Shown one piece after another: positions 45,097 through 54,935 of a DNA stretch of 64,000 nt. The position numbers were made by a program, and so were the translations under genes. Origin of the DNA: Symbiodinium natans (lineage: Eukaryota; Sar; Dinophyceae; Suessiales; Symbiodiniaceae); NCBI GenBank assembly GCA_905221605.1, contig CAJNDS010002322.1, positions 5,001-69,000 on the forward strand. Direction: 5' to 3'. The first letter of the stretch is position 1; each line of letters starts with the position of its first letter. Below the pieces are notes generated by a model. It searched no databases, had not been told where the DNA came from, and saw only the letters and a list, made by a program, of their open reading frames with translations.

Positions 45097-46790
45097 CTTA
45101 GTAGGATCCTGCAATCGTACGCATCCATTGTGCTGGTAGTCTTGGAGTCCTAGGCATTTTGGCCTGCAATCGTCAAGCAGCCTGCCAGAAATTCAACAAT
45201 AATTGCAGCCGTGTGCTGCGGGCCCTCGATTGCCCGGGCCCGCCCGACAGTGACGCAGAACAGGTCCTGTCCGTGCACGCAGCAAGAGACCTGAGAGCAC
45301 GCCTGTGCGCTGCAAAGAGCATCCCTTAGCCTTAAATACCCAAGCCTGCTGCAGCATTGCATTCTTTCCAGTGACATCTCATTGCTGCTGACTGCATGCA
45401 GGTGGTCTTCCTGGACTCTGGCAGCAATCTGCTGAAGCGCTTTCTTTGGTGGAGTGCCTGGGAATGCACAGCCTTCAGTCGATCGGGGGTCGTTCATGAG
45501 GGGCGGGCTAAAGGGCTTTAGTTTAGGGGTTGAAGATGGCGGGGTCAAGAGTTGCCGTTTGTGTTGCGTGGCATTGTGGCTGAAAACCAAACCTCTGAGC
45601 CCCCCAGGTTTGTGACCCTTGGTCGGTGATTGGGCGCCCTTGGCTGCTCTACTTTACTTGCGCGAGGCAAGCAAGGGTAACTGGGGGGCGTCCAAGGGTG
45701 AGCCTGGGGGTTGCCCCTTCTTCTCGTACTCGCATATTCTGGCACGGTGCATGTAATACTGGGCCCTTAAATCCTAAACCCTAAAACCTACCAGGGAGGG
45801 GATTTTGGGATGTTGGGGGAAATCCCTCACATGCTTGTAGGGAGAGACGGCGGGTTGAGAGGCTGAGGTTGTACAGGGCTCACTGTAGGGTTGAGGACTA
45901 AGCAGTTCGAGGGGTTTAGGGTTTGGGGTTTAGGGTCTAGGGGACTTTGGGGGCTTGAAAGTACAGCTATAACTGGTACTGGGGTTATAAGTACCCTCCC
46001 TAAACCCCAAACCCCCCACCCGAAACCCTAAACCCTAAACCCTAAACTTACAAGTAAGAGGTTCTTTTGTGCGGAAAGGTGTTGGGTTGCTGTGAGCCGC
46101 GCAGGTCCCAGCTGCGCTGTGTGGTGGCACCGACTTCATCGTTCAGGACAGACTGAGTAGGGGTTTGTAAGGCTATTTCGGGGTTTAGGGTTTTACTGCT
46201 TAAGGGCTTTAGGGCTTTGGGCTTTAGGGTTTTAGGGCTATAGGTTTTTAGGGCTTTGGGGCTCTGGGCAATAGGTTTTAGGGCTTCAGTCAGGGGTTTC
46301 GTAGGGGTTTTGGTCTGAAGGTTTTAAATATAAGGCTTTTAATAATCGGTTTAGAGGTTTAGGGTTTTGGTGCGTCAGGGGTTTAGGGCTTGAGGGTTTT
46401 CCAGGACGTGCCAACCAGAACCAGGTCAATAGGAGATCTCCCATTGACATATTATTGCTTTATAGAACCCTAAACCCTAAACCCTAGACCCTAAATTCCC
46501 ACCCGGCCTGCTTAGGCCGTACCCACCCTATACTAGGGTGCCTGGACCCAGAAGATACCCGGCAGCGATGAACACCTTTACTGGATGGACAATGGGTGGA
46601 GCCATTGGAGAGTGGTCGAATTCAGCCCCTCGGGCTGAGCCTTGCTTTAGGACCACTTACGTGGTGCCTTATATTTACAAAGGGAACCCCAGGATCCTCC
46701 TCTTGATGAGAATACCCTAAAGCCTGGGCCGGAATCCTTCGGTGGACGTTTCCCTGGGGGGGTACCCCCCAGAGCCTAAAAACGGATTTT
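45097..46790. other. Intergenic sequence with weak telomere-like traces
   Basis: 45150-45590 has open frames on both strands; the + strand reads NCSRVLRALDCPGPPDSDAE to a stop at about 45330, but there is no recognisable motif. From 45770 on, short CCCTAAA and TTTAGGG remnants appear. Around 45960-46000 GTACAGCTATAACTGGTAC resembles family A internal sequence. No gene is supported. Confidence 0.3.
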
Positions 46791-46797
46791 TTTGGCC

Positions 46798-46798
46798 C

Positions 46799-46830
<32 letters not shown>

Positions 46831-47190
46831 ACCCCCCACCCACCACCCACCCCCCAAACCCCCTCCCCCCCCCCCCCACCACCCACCACCCCCCCACACC
46901 CCACCCACACCACCCCCCACCCCCTCCCCCCCCACACCCCCCCCCCCACCCCCCCCCGCCCCCCCAAACCCCCCCCCCCCCACCACCACCCCACCCCACC
47001 ACAACCCCCCCCCCCCCCCCACCACCCCCCACCCACCCCCCCACCACACCCCCCTCCCCCACCCTCCACCCAACCCCCCCCCCCCCCCCCCACCCCAACC
47101 CCCACCCCCACTGGCCACCCCCCCTGGCCCCCCCCCGGCCATGGGCACCCCCCACCCCTGGCACCCCCTGGCCCCCCCCCCCCGGCACAC
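46798..47190. repeat. Poly-C / CCCCACC low-complexity tract
   Basis: About 390 bases almost entirely C with scattered A and T on the + strand, including about 30 consecutive C at 46801-46830. The complement can form G-quadruplexes. Gly-rich and Pro-rich open frames here are artefacts. Confidence 0.9.
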
Positions 47191-47279
47191 TCTGTGGCCT
47201 TCGTTGGCCTCAACCCTTTTGCCCCGCCTGGCCACCTGACACCCCCGGGCCCTCCCTCTGGGGGGCGGGGATGTTTGGT

Positions 47280-47525
47280 TTCATGGAGATTTGAATCGTT
47301 TTGCATGGTGGGAATTGAGGGCGACAGCCCTAAACCCTAAAAGGTAGTGGTTTGGGTGGTGGCCTGTGAAAGCTCACAGCGGGTGGGGAGAAAGAACCCA
47401 GCACCAATGAAATTGTTGGATTACATTGAAAACAGATGCCTTCGCGTGACATGCCGCCCCCCCACACCCCCTGGGTGTGTAGGGGCGCCATTTACACATG
47501 GTACTTACTGCCGCTGCGCGGCGAG
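47280..47525. repeat. Dispersed element family C, copy 2
   Basis: Collinear with 33440-33700: GGGAATTGAGGGCGACAGCC, CCCTAAAAGG, GACATGCCGCCCCC, ACACCCCCTGGGTGT, then ACTGCCGCTGCGCGGC. Divergence between the two copies is substantial in the middle. Confidence 0.65.
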
Positions 47526-47576
47526 ACGCCCTAAACCCTAAACCCTAAACCCAAAACCCTAAACCCTAAACCCAAA

Positions 47577-47850
47577 ACCGGTAACCCTAAACCCTAACCC
47601 CTTAAACCCTAAACCCCTAAACCCTAGACCCTAAACCCTAAACCCTAAACCCTAAACCTTAAACCCTAAACCCTACTAAAGGTCGGGCCGATCGGGTCAA
47701 CATACTAAACCCCAAACCCTAAACCCTAAACCCTAAACCGGTAAGCCTAAACCCTAACCCCTTAAACCCTAAACCCCTAAACCCTAGACCCTAAACCCTA
47801 AACCTTAAACCCTAAACCCTACTAAAGGTCGGGCCGATCGGGTCAACATA
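47577..47850. repeat. 146-bp tandem duplication within telomere-like sequence
   Basis: The block ending CTAAAGGTCGGGCCGATCGG and GTCAACATA occurs twice with an offset of 146 bases (47675 and 47821), together with the preceding CCCTAAA/CCCCTTAAA run. Confidence 0.85.
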
Positions 47851-47901
47851 TGAACTAAGACTGGGCCCCGCCTCTGCCATCGACGCAGGGCTAGCCCACA
47901 T

Positions 47902-48132
47902 GTGCACATTTCAACGTCCGGCGACCTCGTCTGCTCCGGTCGCAACACCGGCCTGCCATACGACGAGAACCATTGCGACGACTTGGCCAAGAACTGTGGG
48001 TGCGTCTGGAAGACTGGCCATTGCATCTGCGCCAATGCATTCAGTGGCCTGGTGACGACTGTTGCCAGCTTGTCAGGCTCCCAGGCTCCTGGGCTTCTAG
48101 GCTCCATGGGCCTTAACCCTATCCAACCCTAA
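47902..48132 (+). CDS. Short Cys-rich open frame, possible gene fragment
   Basis: Starts MHISTSGDLVCSGRNTGLPY and continues with six more Cys (HCDDLAKNCGCVWKTGHCIC), a spacing that could form a small disulfide-rich domain. The GGCTCCCAG micro-repeat then gives SGSQAPGLLGS. No signal peptide or family recognised. Could be a single exon of a larger gene. Confidence 0.3.
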   Translation: MHISTSGDLVCSGRNTGLPYDENHCDDLAKNCGCVWKTGHCICANAFSGLVTTVASLSGSQAPGLLGSMGLNPIQP

Positions 48133-48390
48133 AGCCCTAAAGCACTAAAGCCCTTAAACCCTAAACACCTAAACCCCTAAACGCTTTAGCCCAAAAATCA
48201 TCAAAGCCCAGCCCTATAACCCTAAAAGCCTATAACCCTAAAACCCTAAACCCCTCAAGCCCGAAATTAGCCCTAAAGCCCTAAAGACTTGAGCTCAACC
48301 CTAAAACCCCTAGAGCCCTAAACCCCTTAAGCCCTGTGACCCTAAGGCCTGAACCCCTCGAGCCCCTAAAATCCCTCAAGCCCATTGCAG
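48133..48390. repeat. Degenerate CCCTAAA-like sequence
   Basis: Units such as CCCTAAAG, CCCCTAAA and CCCTATAA with poor register; the same kind of decay continues at 48740-49200 and 49440-49900. Much less regular than the arrays elsewhere in the window, suggesting older or unmaintained repeats. Confidence 0.7.
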
Positions 48391-48448
48391 GAGCTTCCCT
48401 TCATCCGCGGAACAGCCGCTCGGAGGGCGCGGAACCGGCGCTCGGAGG
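48391..48448 (+). CDS. Exon-like island, Arg-rich
   Basis: Encodes ELPFIRGTAARRARNRRSE after TTGCAG|G; GT donor. Unassigned, and its phase does not obviously join the next island. Confidence 0.3.
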
Positions 48449-48556
48449 GTTGGGGGTTTAGGGGGCTTCGGGCTTTAGGCGGGTTTTAGGGTCTGCGGGT
48501 TGCAATGAAGGGTTTTAGGGGTTTAGGGGCTTGCACTGTACTGTCCAAAATCGCAG

Positions 48557-48736
48557 GGGTCTGAGGTATTGTCAGAGGGAAGTTACATCGACGGAGTCAC
48601 AAACCAGGAGCCGGACTGTGACTTCAAAGGTGATCCTAATAGCATTGACACACGGGTCTTGAAGTTTGGTAGGAGGGTGAGGCCAAGCACCGGAAACAGA
48701 CCCCATATCCAAGAAGCATCGGCTCAGTCGGTCTAG
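48557..48736 (+). CDS. Exon-like island, about 59 codons
   Basis: CGCAG|G acceptor; encodes GSEVLSEGSYIDGVTNQEPD and on to a TAG at 48734. A possible GT donor (AAAG|GTGATC) at 48629 would give a 72-base exon instead. No family recognised. Confidence 0.35.
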   Translation, partial: GSEVLSEGSYIDGVTNQEPDCDFKGDPNSIDTRVLKFGRRVRPSTGNRPHIQEASAQSV

Positions 48737-49198
48737 GGTTTAGGGTGTAGGGCTTAGGGCACTAAAACCCTACAACGCCAGAGCCCTAAACCACTTAACC
48801 CCTAAAGCCTTGAACCCCGAAAGCACTCAATTTAAAGCACTAAAGCCTTGAAACCCTGAAGCCCTAAAACCCTCGAGCCCTCAGCCCTAAACGTACACCC
48901 TAAAACCCTAGAGCCCCAAACCCCTCCACTTCTACAGCACTGAAACCCTAAAGCCCTGAAGAAACACTACAAGTCTAACACCCCAGAGCCCTAGGGCGGC
49001 AAAAAAACCGAAACCTAAAACGGTTAAGGTTTTAGGTTTTATATAGCCTAAACCCCTAAACCCCTGGAGCTTTAAACCTCCAAAGCCCTAATAAACCCTA
49101 AATTAAGCGCCAAAACCCTAAACCCCTGAAATCCTTAAAGCCTTAGAACTTCGAACCCTAAACCCCTAAAACACCTAAAATCCCTAAAGCCCTGAACC

Positions 49199-50510
49199 CT
49201 AAACTCTAAAGCCTTCAAGAACTCGCAAACCATTCCGAGGGTCCATAGATGCGCATACTTCCTCTTCGGCAGGCGCAGTCCATCTCTTCAAGCTTCCCGT
49301 CCGCCACGCTGCGGCGGCACCCACTTGGTCTGAAGGTCTCGGACGTGCAGGCGCGTTGAAGGCTCCAGGATGTCGCAAATCAACCTGGTAGTCAGAGTTC
49401 GAGTTAGATGCAGCCGACATGATTCCAGACACTTGGGGTTTTAATAATTAGTGCTTTAGGGATATTCGGGTTGTAGGGGCTCCGGGTTTTGGGGTTTTAG
49501 GGGTTTAGGGGTCTAGGGGTCTAGGGGTTTAGGTTTTAGGCTTTGGGGGTTAGGGCTTTGTGTGACCTTCACAACGGTAGTACCGGGTTCATTCTTGTCC
49601 ACATTCCAGGGGTTTACGGAACCCTCAAATGCATGCTAGGCAGGCTTGGTTGCTGTGCCTGCCCTGATCGTGGCATCCAAGGGTAATCCAGAGCACTCCA
49701 AGCCTCAGACTCAGAAATGCAGGCCAATCGCAGTTTGACTAAAGCCCTTTGGAGCTTGCCACCTAACTTCCAAAACGGGTTTAGGGTTACATATAGCCTG
49801 AAGCCCTAAACCCCTGGATCCCTAAATCCCCAAAGCCCTAAAACCCTAATTAAGCATCAAAAACCTAAACCCCTAAACGCCTAAATCCCGAAAACCCTGC
49901 GCCCTAAACAAGTTCCCAGGTTCCTACGCTGAGGGGTTAAGACGCTGCTTGGTCAGGCGCAGACGCCTGGCTCCCGAGTTCGTCGAGCAGCGAGGAGAGG
50001 CAACCATGCGTCAACGTAGTTGATGCGACAGCTTCCCAGCCTCTAATGCTCAGGGGTTCCACCGCTATTAATAAATTCGGACCCGAGTCCACAGCCTTGG
50101 GGCCTTCACGAGCCAGAATCGTAAATGAGGACGTGCACGTGGTTAATTTAAGTTTTCCAGGACCTACACAGCTTTCAAAAGACATCCGAAGTGAAATTTG
50201 TTATTTTGAAGCCTGATGCCAGGCTTCAAATAAATGCTGTACCAGTCGAAGCATAATAGAAACCTGCGAATGTTCCCTTGACAAGGCTTCGGTCAAGTGC
50301 AGATGTTCTGCTTGCGGGGTGCTGTCTTGGCGTCCAGAGTCGTTCAGATAACAGGCAAAGATACAGGCTTTCGGGTTGTCACGCCTGTTCGCAAGGCCGG
50401 CTGGAATTCCTCCTTTCTGGCCACAAATCTTGAACTCAAGGAAGTGCCATCGTGTAGCATGTTGCTATTCTGCAATAAGAGTCATCTTGCAGAATAGCGT
50501 TGCCGCAGTG
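49199..50510. other. Mixed unique and degenerate telomere-like sequence
   Basis: 49230-49430 is GC-rich and open on both strands (a - strand frame starts at 49432; on the + strand AG|G at 49272 opens AQSISSSFPSATLRRH). Neither is recognised. 49560-49780 and 49900-50500 are unique sequence with short frames and no motif. Confidence 0.3.
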
Positions 50511-50513
50511 ACT

Positions 50514-50568
50514 AGGCTCCCAGGCTCCCAGGCTTCCAGGCTCCAAGGCTCCAGGGCCCAGGCTCAGT
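50514..50568. repeat. GGCTCCCAG micro-repeat tract upstream of the methyltransferase
   Basis: Five to six units of GGCTCCCAG/GGCTTCCAG/GGCTCCAAG end 28 bases before the start codon of the methyltransferase gene. Confidence 0.88.
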
Positions 50569-50595
50569 AGGAGCTTCTAGTCACTGCTGCCCAGC

Positions 50596-52176
50596 ATGAT
50601 TCCAGACAATGTCAGGGCGTGGCTGGATGGTTGGGGATCGCGCCTGCAGCGTGCCATTGAAACTGGTGTAACTGCTACGCACAGGCAGTTTGGACTCCAG
50701 AGGCGGAAGCTCCCACAGAGATTGTTGGTGGGAACTGATTGCAGTGGCATTGATGCGCCAATTCATGGCCTTAGGGAGCTTTGCATCCCGCACCAGCACT
50801 TATTCGGCAGCGAGGTGGCTGCTGGCCCTCGGTCTGTTATCGAGGCCAACACAAAGCCTTCGCAGGCACTGTTCCAGAGTGTCCTGGATGGTGACACTGC
50901 GCCCTTTGTTCACTTGTACGTTGCAGGCTTTAGCTGCAAACCGTTTAGCCTCCTGCACCACGAGACAAAGCTGCTTGAAGAGGACCAGGCCAAGATTTTC
51001 TATGCCGTCGTAGCACGGATTGAGCAGGTACGGCCTGCGTGCTTCGTGCTTGAGAATGTGACTGGCATCAAGCGTGTGTCAGCAGAGGTTCTCCGTGTTC
51101 TGAGGTCCGTTGGCTATCAGGTCGAGATGCTTTTGATGAATCCGGCTGAGCTAGGAGAACCTATCCAGAGGCCCAGGTACTATTTCATCGCAGTCCGACA
51201 AGATGTGAGTCTCATCTCACCACAGAAGTTGTTGTCCTGGCTAAGTGCGGCCTGGGCCTCGGTGAAAGAAGCAGCTGCGCCAGGAAGCGCAGCCCCCCTT
51301 TTGGAGAGATTGCTGCCGGCGAGCCACCATGCTGTGGCACGTTACCAAGCGGCCCGCAAGCGCCAGTGGCTCAAAGCTTCTGAGGCTGGGTTCCCAGGCT
51401 CCCAGGCTGCAAAGTGGCAGGAGGTGCACAAGCAGAGCAGGGACTCACTGCAGGCGTGCAAGCCTGCCGCAGAGAGCAGCAGTCCCTGCACGGCAGACGC
51501 CTTGTTCCTGCATCTACCGCGTCAGCGCGATGCATGGGACCTTCTTTGCAGGCAGCATGATGGCAGCCATGCCCTGGCGGCGGATCTTTCCCAGAGTCTC
51601 ACTCGATGCGGAGTGCGGACGGATGGTTCCTTGCCAACCATAACACCTGGAGGAATACTGGCGGCTGCTGAAGCCAAAAGAGTCATTGCCCCTCTGGAAA
51701 AGATTTTGCTTCATGCGTTTCCCATCCATCGAATGATCTTTCCTAGCAGTCTGAGGGACGCGGAGCTGGCCAGCATGGGTGGCAATACTATGCATGTCCA
51801 GATTGTGGGGATTGCCATGATGTTTGCAGTTTCCCTTGTGGACTGGACCAAGCCGGTAGCTTCCACGTCCGTGGCTTCGGCTGCGCTAGGTCGAGGCAGA
51901 GGCCAGAGATTGCGCCAGCGTCTCAGCCAAGCTGCAAGGGCTCCGAGGCTGAGGCTCGCGGGTTCCCCGGCTGCAGATCCCGTTGCGACAGCCCTGGCAA
52001 TGCGTTGGCAGAGCAGAGTGAGGCCATGCGCTGGTCGGCAAAAGAGGAGCCCAAGGAAGACCACCAAGCAGAGATGCCGGAAGAGAGCTTCCCCGGCTCA
52101 ACTGTTGGTGTCGCGACTTGCTGCTCGCTGGGCTTCTGGTCCTGCTGCGGGCAGGGTGAAGGGCAGAAATTCGTAA
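50596..52176 (+). CDS. C5 cytosine DNA methyltransferase
   Basis: An intact 526-codon open frame without introns. It would transfer methyl from S-adenosylmethionine to carbon 5 of cytosine in DNA. Motifs are in order: motif I TDCSGIDAPIHGL (residues 47-59), motif II acidic residue in FGSEV (70-74), motif IV GFSCKPFS with the catalytic Cys at about 114, motif VI ENV (153-155), motif VIII QRPRYYFIA (191-199), and a motif X-like GGNTMHVQIVG near 395-405. Motif IV reads SC rather than the usual PC before the nucleophile, a divergence to note. The ATG follows CCCAG|C, a possible spliced-leader acceptor. Residues about 265-275 contain PGSQ from the GGCTCCCAG micro-repeat, in frame. The last 100 residues are Arg/Lys-rich and could bind DNA. 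No chromatin-reading domain is seen. Dinoflagellate genomes carry many such genes, some reported within transposable elements. Confidence 0.88.
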   Translation: MIPDNVRAWLDGWGSRLQRAIETGVTATHRQFGLQRRKLPQRLLVGTDCSGIDAPIHGLRELCIPHQHLFGSEVAAGPRSVIEANTKPSQALFQSVLDGDTAPFVHLYVAGFSCKPFSLLHHETKLLEEDQAKIFYAVVARIEQVRPACFVLENVTGIKRVSAEVLRVLRSVGYQVEMLLMNPAELGEPIQRPRYYFIAVRQDVSLISPQKLLSWLSAAWASVKEAAAPGSAAPLLERLLPASHHAVARYQAARKRQWLKASEAGFPGSQAAKWQEVHKQSRDSLQACKPAAESSSPCTADALFLHLPRQRDAWDLLCRQHDGSHALAADLSQSLTRCGVRTDGSLPTITPGGILAAAEAKRVIAPLEKILLHAFPIHRMIFPSSLRDAELASMGGNTMHVQIVGIAMMFAVSLVDWTKPVASTSVASAALGRGRGQRLRQRLSQAARAPRLRLAGSPAADPVATALAMRWQSRVRPCAGRQKRSPRKTTKQRCRKRASPAQLLVSRLAARWASGPAAGRVKGRNS

Positions 52177-52536
52177 TCTTGTCTGCTACACAAATTTGAA
52201 GCATGCGTTAATTAGGAGGTCATAGCTTGAAGTGAGGAGTCCAGTTGTTTCATCAAGGCTCAGGGACCGAGTGCAACATTCGGGCACCTGCTGTCGACTG
52301 CTACTTCATTGGCAGATTTCTGGCAGAAAACACTGTCCGAAGTGCGTGCAGAGTGTCTCGGCCACGTTGCGCAGTCTTCCTATTGCACATGATTGTTGCC
52401 CTCCCTACCGCTGCGGCAGGCTTGCGTGGCTGGAGGCAAGATGTCTTGCTGCGCAGTGCTTTAGATTGATTGGCAGGCCGGTCCCAAGGTGCGCTGTTGT
52501 GTTCGGCAGACTCTTCCTTCGCTCTGTCAGCCAGCT

Positions 52537-52568
52537 GGCTCCCAGGCTCCCAGGCTCCCAGGCTCTAG
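52537..52568. repeat. GGCTCCCAG micro-repeat tract
   Basis: Three to four units between the methyltransferase gene and the next coding segment. Confidence 0.85.
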
Positions 52569-52598
52569 AGGCTTCAGGCACAGGGTAGTTGCTACGCA

Positions 52599-52920
52599 TG
52601 GCAGATGCGGTCAGCAGCAAGACGCTTCAGGGTCTCGCCGCTAGGTTCGGGCTGCGCGCCGGCCGGAGCGGCCAGCAAGTGCTGAGAGCCACTTCCAAGA
52701 CTAAGAAGAGGACGCCTGCCTCACAACGGCCGGAACCTGCCGCTCCAAAGACAAAGAAGCCCCGGCTGGACTCCGGCCAAACGCAGGATGGCGAGGAAGA
52801 GGACGGCAAGTGTGGCGACATTGGTCTTGTGACTGAGGGCGACGCAGAGCATTTAGCACGCCACCGTGGTGACAAGAAATGCGACACGTGCAGCCGCTGC
52901 AAGCTGCTTGGCATGGCTGG
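52599..52920 (+). CDS. First exon of the transposase-like gene: basic region and HHCC-like zinc motif
   Basis: ATG 52599 starts MADAVSSKTLQGLAARFGLR. A Lys/Arg/Pro-rich segment with two KTKK clusters follows (likely nuclear localisation), then an acidic stretch, then HLARHRGDKKCDTCSRCKLL. The pattern H-X3-H-X5-C-X2-C-X2-C resembles a short zinc-binding HHCC motif such as those preceding integrase or transposase cores. Coding character fades after about 52920, where I expect a donor. The link to the exons at 53.6-55.5 kb is inferred from proximity and strand only. Confidence 0.45.
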
Positions 52921-53599
52921 GCTGTATTCTCTCCAGTTCGGTCTCTTTCCGTTTCTTTGCCTATCTAATTGTTTTTTTTCTGGGGCTGCTTTTCTCCTGT
53001 GTCTCTCCGTATCTCCGTTTCTGCCAATAAAGCTTTGGAGTCTCGTCTTCCTCTCGTGGCATAGAAGCGCATGCCCTTTTGCCCTTTTTGAGGACACGCG
53101 CTACTTGTAGCTGGTGCGCACGTAGGTCTGCGCAGGCATCCTAGACGCGCCTGTATCAGGTTCTTGCGCTTCCAGGAGATCTGGAGCAAAGCCGGGAGTA
53201 TCAGCCACACTTCCTGGGGCAAGCAGCAGAGGACTGTCTGGCTCGGGCAGAGGCCCGCTCGCAGAGGTGGAGACTGGGGCATCGGTTGTCACTTTTGCGC
53301 ACATTTGATGCACATCCTAGCGCAGAATCCAGCAGAGCGACGCAGGTTGCCGCCCGGCTACTTCTGAATTTAAATTTGATTGAGGCTTTTAACGTTAATT
53401 GGCTTGGCGCATCAAGCACTAGATACGACCGTGCCAAGGCTTGGGAGTCGCCTCTCCACCAAGTGGGGAGCCTACGAGATCCGATCCAGGACCGCCGTAT
53501 TATCTCGTCGCACTTGAGGCGCACAGCTCCTGCTGATCTGTGTTGAAACGCCATGCAGGACCGCAATGCAGGCGTGCTGCGTGAAGGCTCACAGCAAGA

Positions 53600-53870
53600 C
53601 GTTTGTCCACCAAGTGGCCACGAAGGTTTTCCTGGCTCCTGACACGCCAATCTCACAGTGCTTGCCCTACAGCATCCAGCATCAGAACCTATTCTGCGGC
53701 AATGTTCCTCAGCCAGCAGACTGGCTGCGTGCGTGGAGGGCATGCCGGGCGGCATCTTCTTTCAAGAAGGCCGTGCGCTTCTATGCCACGGAGGATTACA
53801 CGGCTGGCAGGAAGACAAAGCTGGACAGCGTCAGCCTTGCTGCAGCAATGGCAAGCTTCTGGTGCCTTCT
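53600..53870 (+). CDS. Transposase-like gene, middle exon
   Basis: The open frame from about 53566 contains YSIQHQNLFCGNVPQPADWL, then RAWRACRAASSFKKAVRFYA, then TEDYTAGRKTKLDSVSLAAA. It has the Trp/Cys spacing of a compact DNA-binding or helical module. I cannot name the family. Two other frames here are shadows. Splice boundaries are approximate. Confidence 0.45.
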
Positions 53871-53985
53871 GCTTTAACTTGCGTTTATCGTTGCCAGGGC
53901 AGGCCAGACTGCAGCAAGTGCATGAGCTTTCATCTAAGGTCTGAAGAACATGATTCTGGTGATGCACTGGGCTGTTAAGAGTCTT

Positions 53986-54850
53986 CGAAAGGAACGTCTC
54001 TCGCAGGCTACAAGCATCAGTTTGTCGGTCGACGACCGCAAGGAGTATCGCCTCGTGCGCTATCGGTGCGATGTGCCGCCGCCCTCGAGAGAGTCATCCG
54101 AAGGCTCCAAAGACTCAATACGGCTCCCAGGCTCCCAGGCTCCCAGGCTCCCTGAATCAACCGATCCGTTGGTCGCCGATGGCTTGCTGGGAGTGTGCAG
54201 GACAGGTGGCGCTGTGCCTGAGAATACTTTGGAGGAGCACGACGCCGACAAGAGTCAGGTCATGGCGGACAGCATATGCACAGTACTCGAGCGGTCCTGT
54301 CAGGACCCGGAGGGTCAAGCTGATGAGGAGGCCTTTGCCCGCTTGAAGCTACGCGTGCGGCACTTTGCAGCCGATCAGTGCGCCTCTGCCACGAAGTGTG
54401 GAAAGATTCTGGCCACTGGCGGACAGTTTCCTAACCTGGTATGGGTCAGCCATGATCCCGCTCACCAGGTCAGAATTGCTTATCAGGACCCTCTTCACGC
54501 CATGCCAGAGTTCCAAGAGCAATGGGAACGCCTGTTTGCTCCCGGTAAAGGCAAGCACGCGCTCATCCCGGACGTACAGAACTCTGAGGTCTGGAAGTCT
54601 CGGCTCATGGCGGCGCAGCAGGCAGTTCTGAAGCAGCACGGCTCACAGGCTGGTCTCGAGAAGGCAATTCGTGCCTTTTCCTTTTCGCAACCTCGGTTTG
54701 ACTCCTCTGCGACGCCAATGCTGAAGTACCTCTGCTTGATTCGCGCGATGGCAATCTTGTGTGCCATGCAGGCTGCTGATGAGTCTTGCCGTTGCGCTTA
54801 TATGGAGCGTTTTGTCGGGCTGACGTGGGTTTTGAATTGCGGTGCTGTAG
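53986..54850 (+). CDS. Transposase-like core exon(s)
   Basis: The open frame (53950-54876) reads QATSISLSVDDRKEYRLVRY, then after an in-frame GGCTCCCAG tract (LPGSQAPRLPES at 54121-54157) LVADGLLGVC, then VRHFAADQCASATKCGKILA, PNLVWVSHDPAHQVRIAYQD, FQEQWERLFA, HALIPDVQNSEVWKSRL and MLKYLCLIRAMAILCAMQAA. The spaced acidic residues (DD in SVDDR, D in FAADQ, D in SHDPAH) and the overall order are reminiscent of an RNase-H-fold DDE transposase, but I cannot assign a superfamily. It lies about 1.8 kb after the methyltransferase on the same strand. Confidence 0.5.
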
Positions 54851-54935
54851 TTAGTGACTCTAGCGCCGAAACGTAATCTGTAAGGAGCGGAACAAGCCCG
54901 AGATTCGTGATCGAGCCGAGCGTGCTCTGCAGAAC

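Noticed and set aside
45150-45590. Minus-strand 146-codon open frame
   Set aside because: No motif; the opposite strand is equally open and the region shows no splice or start context on the minus strand.
46622-47340. Gly-rich and Pro-rich proteins on both strands
   Set aside because: Produced by the poly-C tract in all frames.
50596-52176. Bacterial contamination as the source of the methyltransferase
   Set aside because: The gene contains the same GGCTCCCAG micro-repeat as its neighbours and lies in continuous eukaryotic sequence, so transfer, if any, is old.
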